Below, piece by piece: positions 7,066 through 9,619 of a stretch of DNA of 9,619 nucleotides; position 1 is the stretch's first letter, and each line of letters opens with the position of its first letter. Under the pieces are notes generated by a model, which saw nothing but the letters and a program-made list of their open reading frames with translations, was not told the DNA's origin and searched no databases. The DNA is taken from the NCBI GenBank assembly GCA_030040175.1, contig JASHUF010000004.1, positions 1 to 9,619 on the forward strand. The letters are read 5' to 3'. Source of the stretch: Acidobacteriaceae bacterium (GTDB taxonomy: Bacteria; Acidobacteriota; Terriglobia; Terriglobales; Acidobacteriaceae). Both the position numbers and the translations under genes were made by a program.

Positions 7066-7135
7066 GAGTGCGGAAAAGACACAGTCGTTAAAGCTGCTCT
7101 AATCCCCACTAAATATTGAATTTGTTTGGAAAGTA

Positions 7136-7210
7136 TGGAGGCGCGGGCCGGGATCGAACCGGCGCATAAAGGTTTTGCAGACCTCTCCCTTACCACTTGG
7201 GTACCGCGCC
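7136..7210 (-). tRNA. tRNA-Cys (anticodon GCA), CCA encoded
   Basis: Read on the minus strand from 7210, the cloverleaf is complete. The acceptor stem is GGCGCGG/CCGCGCC. The D stem is CCC/GGG with loop AAGTGGTAA. The anticodon stem is GAGGT/ACCTT around loop CTGCAAA (anticodon GCA). The T arm is GCCGG TTCGATC CCGGC. The discriminator base is U, the known cysteine identity element, and CCA is encoded at 7138-7136. It is the second tRNA of the unit, after tRNA-Gly, with an 81-nt spacer. A Gly-Cys order is also seen in E. coli glyW-cysT. Confidence 0.97.
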
Positions 7211-7241
7211 CTGGGCTTGGTTGCCATGCATTATGGGTCCG

Positions 7242-7295
7242 TCCAGTCCGCTTTGTCGAGTGTGGCCTGCGGTGGCCGCCGCCAGGCGGACTGGA
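7242..7295 (-). repeat. Inverted repeat/hairpin in the tRNA-Gly trailer, pairing with its 3' end
   Basis: TCCAGTCCGC (7242-7251) is the exact reverse complement of GCGGACTGGA (7286-7295). The second arm includes the discriminator and CCA of tRNA-Gly. Inside it, GCCTGCGG (7265-7272) pairs with CCGCCAGGC (7279-7287) with one bulged base and a 6-nt loop. The two arms share 7286-7287, so the stems compete for two bases or stack. In the precursor RNA this would make a long hairpin between the two tRNAs, perhaps a processing signal. Confidence 0.55.
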
Positions 7296-7366
7296 GCGGG
7301 AGACGAGATTTGAACTCGCGACCCTCGCCTTGGCAAGGCGATGCTCTACCACTGAGCTACTCCCGC
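7292..7366 (-). tRNA. tRNA-Gly (anticodon GCC), CCA encoded
   Basis: Read on the minus strand from 7366, all arms pair. The acceptor stem is GCGGGAG/CTCCCGC. The D arm is GCTC AGTGGTA GAGC. The anticodon stem is TCGCC/GGCGA around loop TTGCCAA (anticodon GCC). The T arm is GCGAG TTCAAAT CTCGT, closed by a G-U pair. The discriminator is U, and CCA is encoded at 7294-7292. It is the first tRNA of the unit, about 115 nt downstream of the probable transcription start. Confidence 0.97.
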
Positions 7367-7488
7367 TTAAGCAGTCTCCTGTCCGGTCAGCAGCTTCGCA
7401 TGGGGCGCAGATGGCAAGAAAATCAAGCGCTCCGCAGCCCCAAAACCTGCGTCCTGTACAAACCGGAAACCGCCTCAACGCAGATTCG

Positions 7489-7517
7489 AGTATACCGGGC
7501 GCTTGAAAACGGGTCAA
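7489..7517 (-). promoter_or_regulatory. Sigma70-type promoter of the tRNA-Gly/tRNA-Cys unit
   Basis: On the minus strand, TTGACC (7517-7512) and TATACT (7494-7489) are separated by exactly 17 bp, close to the consensus TTGACA-17-TATAAT. Transcription would start near 7482 and run left into tRNA-Gly. The TGA inside TTGACC is the stop codon of the ABC ATPase gene, so the promoter touches the coding end. This is the best promoter match I noticed in the window. Confidence 0.8.
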
Positions 7518-8239
7518 ACCACGGCAGGCACCGCGCCCGAGCCCTTTTGCTCGCCCACAATCCTGCCGTCGCGCATGGTCAGGATGCGTCCGGCAATGGC
7601 CGCCGCCTCGGGATTGTGCGTGATCATCAGCGTCGTCTGGCCCAGCTCGCGATTCGACTGCACCAGCATCCGGAGCACGGCGTTCGAGTTCTCCGTATCC
7701 AGGTTTCCCGTGGGCTCGTCGGCCAGCACGATCGCCGGCCGGGTGATGAGGGCGCGCGCAATCGCCACCCGCTGCTGCTCGCCTCCGCTCAGCTCAGCCG
7801 GCCGGTGCCTGAGCCTTCCGCGAATCGCGAGCAGATCGCCGAGATGATTGAGATAGGCGCCGTCCATCGCTTCCTTGCGGCCGCTCACCGCGTACGCGAT
7901 CTCGATATTGCCCATGGCCGAGAGCGTGGGCAGCAGGTTGAACTTCTGGAAGACGAAGCCGATGCGGTGCTTGCGCAGCCGTGTGCGCTCGCCGTCGTTG
8001 AGCGCGGCAAAATCCACGCCGTCGATCACCACCCGGCCCTGGGTGGCGCGCGTGAGCCCGCCCAGCAGGTAAAACAGCGTGGACTTGCCCGAGCCCGACG
8101 GTCCGATGATGGCGACGAATTCCCCCTGCTCGACCGCGAACGAGACGCCGCGCACGGCCGTCACCTGAATTCGGCCCGCCACGTAGGTCTTGGTCAGGTT
8201 TTCGGCGAGAATAATGGGCGAAGCGGCTTCGTGCGGCAC
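7514..8239 (-). CDS. ABC transporter ATP-binding protein, MacB/LolD type
   Basis: The protein has 241 aa from a GTG at 8239. All ATPase motifs are present: Walker A GPSGSGKST (46-54), Q-loop VFQKFNLLPTL (Q98), signature LSGGEQQR (150-157), Walker B VLADEPTGNLD (171-181, Glu175) and H-loop THNPEAA (His208). The FNLLPTL and DEPTGNLD style with a short C-terminus fits the MacB/LolD/SalX group. These pair with FtsX-like permeases to drive lipoprotein extraction, efflux or other mechanotransmission. No permease gene lies in this window, so the partner is elsewhere. The minus frame stays open far upstream to 9103, but that part is antisense to the next gene and is not family sequence. The start is uncertain: a GTG at 8263 is also in frame. 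The 8239 start fits the family's N-terminus and has a -10-like TACAAT only 7 nt before it. Confidence 0.88.
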   Translation of the reverse strand: MPHEAASPIILAENLTKTYVAGRIQVTAVRGVSFAVEQGEFVAIIGPSGSGKSTLFYLLGGLTRATQGRVVIDGVDFAALNDGERTRLRKHRIGFVFQKFNLLPTLSAMGNIEIAYAVSGRKEAMDGAYLNHLGDLLAIRGRLRHRPAELSGGEQQRVAIARALITRPAIVLADEPTGNLDTENSNAVLRMLVQSNRELGQTTLMITHNPEAAAIAGRILTMRDGRIVGEQKGSGAVPAVV

Positions 8240-8246
8240 ATCGCCG

Positions 8247-8252
8247 ATTGTA
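8247..8252 (-). promoter_or_regulatory. Candidate -10 box TACAAT for the ABC ATPase gene
   Basis: TACAAT on the minus strand ends 7 nt before the GTG at 8239. If used, the mRNA would begin at or within a base or two of the start codon. No convincing -35 box lies 16-18 bp upstream. Confidence 0.3.
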
Positions 8253-8297
8253 AATGGGCGCACCTGCAGCAGGCGGCCGCTGCTCCCGCCGTTCCCG

Positions 8298-8303
8298 TAA
8301 AAT
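8298..8303 (+). promoter_or_regulatory. Candidate -10 box TAAAAT for the gene at 8342
   Basis: TAAAAT is a good -10 hexamer in otherwise GC-rich sequence and would give a leader of about 20-32 nt before the ATGs at 8330 or 8342. The matching -35 position is GC-rich and poor, so the promoter may need an activator or another sigma factor. Confidence 0.35.
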
Positions 8304-8341
8304 AGGTGTGTACTCACATCGTTCGCAGGATGTTTTCGCGC

Positions 8342-9310
8342 ATGGCCCCCGATTTGAAAACCTCTCTTGTTGCCCGGCTGGAATCGGCAGCGGCGCAGGC
8401 CGGCCTGGTGCTGGTCTCCGTGGCCCAGGGCTCGACCGCCAACGGCCGGCCCACGGCTATCTTCCGGCTCGGCCTGCCGGAAGCCGAGCCCGTGGGAAAA
8501 AACCTGAAGCTCGAGCTGAGCGAAAGCTTCGATTTCGGACCCGCAGCCCCCGGCGGATCGCCGGCGCCGGATCGCGCGGCCGATCTGCAACGGGAGCTGA
8601 CCGCGCACCTCGCCCACCAAGCCAAGCGGCTGCGCAATCCGCGCCCGGAGTGCTACGTGACCCTGGGCGGGTTGCCCGTGGCCTTCGGCGAATTCGAGTG
8701 GCCCTTCCACCGTTCCACCTCCGGCGCCGACACGCACATCGTCCACGGCGAGATTTGCCTGGCGGACGGCGGCACGCACAACCTGCAGGCCAAGATTGCT
8801 GCCAGCGTCACGCTCACCTTTGCCGAGATTGTGCCCGCCATGGAGCAGCCCTATGCCGAGACCTTTGTCTACAACGCCGTGCGCAAGACCATCGACATGG
8901 GCCAGCTTGAGTTCCTCAAGTCGGGCAATCGCCAGCCCGTGCCCGTGACCACGCGCTTCTGGAGCCGCTGGAAGAAGACCTTTGTCTTTACCGATACCGG
9001 CGAGAGCGAGCGCCTGCGCTTTCTGCTGACGAAGGTTTATTGGCTCTCCGGCGTGCTGGGCGCAGGCAAGCCGGTCTGGATCGCCGACCCGCGCGATGCG
9101 CAATATCTCAATACCACCGCGGAAGAACTGCTGCGTGTGGCCGCAAGCCCTTCAGCTCAAGGCCTGCTTGCGCTCGAGGGAGAATTTGCCGCATCTACGC
9201 CGGCGCTCGCAGCCCGCGCAGGCGAGTATCAGGCTGCGCTTGAAGCCGCGCTCAACTTCACCAAGCCGCAGTTCAACGAGGCCATGCGCGCCGGGCACGC
9301 CAATATGTAG
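8342..9310 (+). CDS. Conserved-looking hypothetical protein, function unknown
   Basis: The protein has 322 aa from the ATG at 8342. AGGA at 8327-8330 is the nearest ribosome-site candidate, 11 nt away. An ATG at 8330 and a GTG at 8306 are also in frame. Codon use is strongly GC-rich at third positions, which supports a real gene. I do not recognise the family. I see no signal peptide, membrane span or metal-binding motif, so it is probably cytosolic. The N-terminal ~110 residues are mixed alpha/beta with an Ala/Gly/Pro-rich linker near 65-75. The middle is rich in aromatic residues (EFEWPFHR, RFWSRWKKTFVF). The C-terminus is Ala-rich and helical. It is divergent from the ABC ATPase gene and convergent with the TM2 gene, with only 3 nt between the stop codons. 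Confidence 0.7.
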   Translation: MAPDLKTSLVARLESAAAQAGLVLVSVAQGSTANGRPTAIFRLGLPEAEPVGKNLKLELSESFDFGPAAPGGSPAPDRAADLQRELTAHLAHQAKRLRNPRPECYVTLGGLPVAFGEFEWPFHRSTSGADTHIVHGEICLADGGTHNLQAKIAASVTLTFAEIVPAMEQPYAETFVYNAVRKTIDMGQLEFLKSGNRQPVPVTTRFWSRWKKTFVFTDTGESERLRFLLTKVYWLSGVLGAGKPVWIADPRDAQYLNTTAEELLRVAASPSAQGLLALEGEFAASTPALAARAGEYQAALEAALNFTKPQFNEAMRAGHANM

Positions 9311-9313
9311 CTG

Positions 9314-9619
9314 CTACAATGGCGCGCCGCATGCGCCGCAGAACCGCGAGCCCAGCGGGTTGCTCTGCTGGCAGCGCGGGCAGGCGGCGAGAGTGCCCGG
9401 TTGGGCCGGTGCCGCAGCCGCGGCGGATGCCGCAGCCGGGGGCACATTCACGGTCACATTCACCGGCGCCGCGCCCCAGGCGGGCACGGCAATGCCCAGC
9501 GCTGCGGCGATGCCCGCCGCCTGGATGGCGTTGAATTCGCGCACCCGTCCGGGCATGAAGAAGCACTCAATGAAGCCCAGAATCGCGGGAATCCCGCTCC
9601 AGAAAAAAACGCAATAAAG
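9314..9619 (-). CDS. TM2-domain / C-terminal zinc-ribbon protein, C-terminal part (5' end outside window)
   Basis: The minus frame is open from the right edge to TAG at 9316-9314 (101 codons visible). An internal ATG at 9556 is not the likely start, because the sequence before it looks like membrane protein (CVFFWSGIPAILGFIECFF). This continues into MPGRVREFNA, the pattern of the second half of a TM2 domain (IP-x-I-x-GFIE ... EFN). A hydrophobic segment (AAGIAAALGIAVPAWGA) follows, then an Ala/Pro-rich linker, and then CPRCQQSNPLGSRFCGACG, whose four cysteines (CxxC-x11-CxxC) form a zinc ribbon. It is probably a small inner-membrane protein with a cytosolic zinc ribbon. Function is unknown for most such proteins. 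Confidence 0.75.
   Translation of the reverse strand, partial: LYCVFFWSGIPAILGFIECFFMPGRVREFNAIQAAGIAAALGIAVPAWGAAPVNVTVNVPPAAASAAAAAPAQPGTLAACPRCQQSNPLGSRFCGACGAPL

Larger units (their letters stand above)
6653..7135. other. Intergenic region without recognisable gene
   Basis: About 480 nt lie between the ligase operon and the tRNA-Cys 3' end. Base composition is visibly more AT-rich than on either side. A 70-codon frame at 6804-7016 (TTG start, no ribosome site) does not look like a protein. The region holds a perfect palindrome at 6768-6779, a terminator-like hairpin at 6939-6974 and a CGATT repeat run at 7031-7065. I see no transposase remnant or tRNA fragment. No clear terminator for the leftward tRNA unit is visible just past 7136. 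Confidence 0.6.

Noticed and set aside
6957..7517. Minus-strand open frame of 186 codons
   Set aside because: It covers both tRNA genes, their promoter and spacer; it includes translated tRNA sequence.
7175..8305. Long plus-strand open frame of 376 codons across the tRNAs and ABC gene
   Set aside because: It is antisense to the ABC ATPase, whose motifs are unmistakable, and it runs through both tRNA genes. Typical shadow frame in GC-rich DNA.
8240..9103. Minus-strand extension of the ABC gene by about 288 codons
   Set aside because: It is antisense to the hypothetical gene, with His/Arg/Gly-rich non-family sequence. The ABC domain is complete from 8239.
1..9619. Insertion sequence, CRISPR array or prophage genes
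   Set aside because: I looked for transposase motifs, regularly spaced longer repeats and phage-type proteins on both strands and saw none.

Overview
The window is GC-rich bacterial DNA with no IS elements, phage genes or CRISPR array. Its style (operons with 4-nt overlaps, SD-type ribosome sites, a TM2/zinc-ribbon protein, a MacB/LolD-type ATPase, tRNAs with encoded CCA) suits a Gram-negative-type soil or environmental bacterium. Acidobacteriota is my best guess, but nothing in the sequence proves it.

Positions 1-6578 (+ strand) hold one tight operon that enters from the left edge. The genes are: (1) the C-terminal part of a PEP-synthase/rifampicin-phosphotransferase-like dikinase; (2) a DUF3419 protein of the BtaA type (SAM-dependent 3-amino-3-carboxypropyl transferase); (3) a CTP-dependent polyprenol/phytol-kinase-like membrane protein with an extra membrane half; (4) a tandem GNAT-fold acyltransferase; (5) an OleC-like AMP-forming acid ligase. 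Every junction overlaps (11, 4, 4 and 4 nt). Together the families offer lipid phosphorylation, transfer of an aminocarboxypropyl head group, N- or O-acylation and acid activation. This looks like an undescribed lipid or lipid-like metabolite pathway. The product is not readable from sequence. A fourth ATGA overlap with a strong GGAGG site follows the ligase but opens only a 25-codon frame, so the operon may have lost its next gene here.

Positions 6579-7135 are AT-richer and contain no recognisable gene. They hold a plausible terminator for the operon, a 12-bp perfect palindrome, and four CGATT repeats spaced exactly 10 bp apart.

Positions 7136-7517 (- strand) hold a tRNA-Gly(GCC)-tRNA-Cys(GCA) transcription unit. 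Its near-consensus promoter has a -35 box that covers the stop codon of the next gene. The spacer between the tRNAs can fold into a long hairpin that pairs with the 3' CCA end of tRNA-Gly.

Positions 7514-9619 are visibly richer in GC. They hold a MacB/LolD-type ABC ATPase (-), divergent from an unrecognised protein of about 322 aa (+). That protein converges, with a 3-nt gap, on the C-terminal part of a TM2-domain/zinc-ribbon protein (-) that runs off the right edge.
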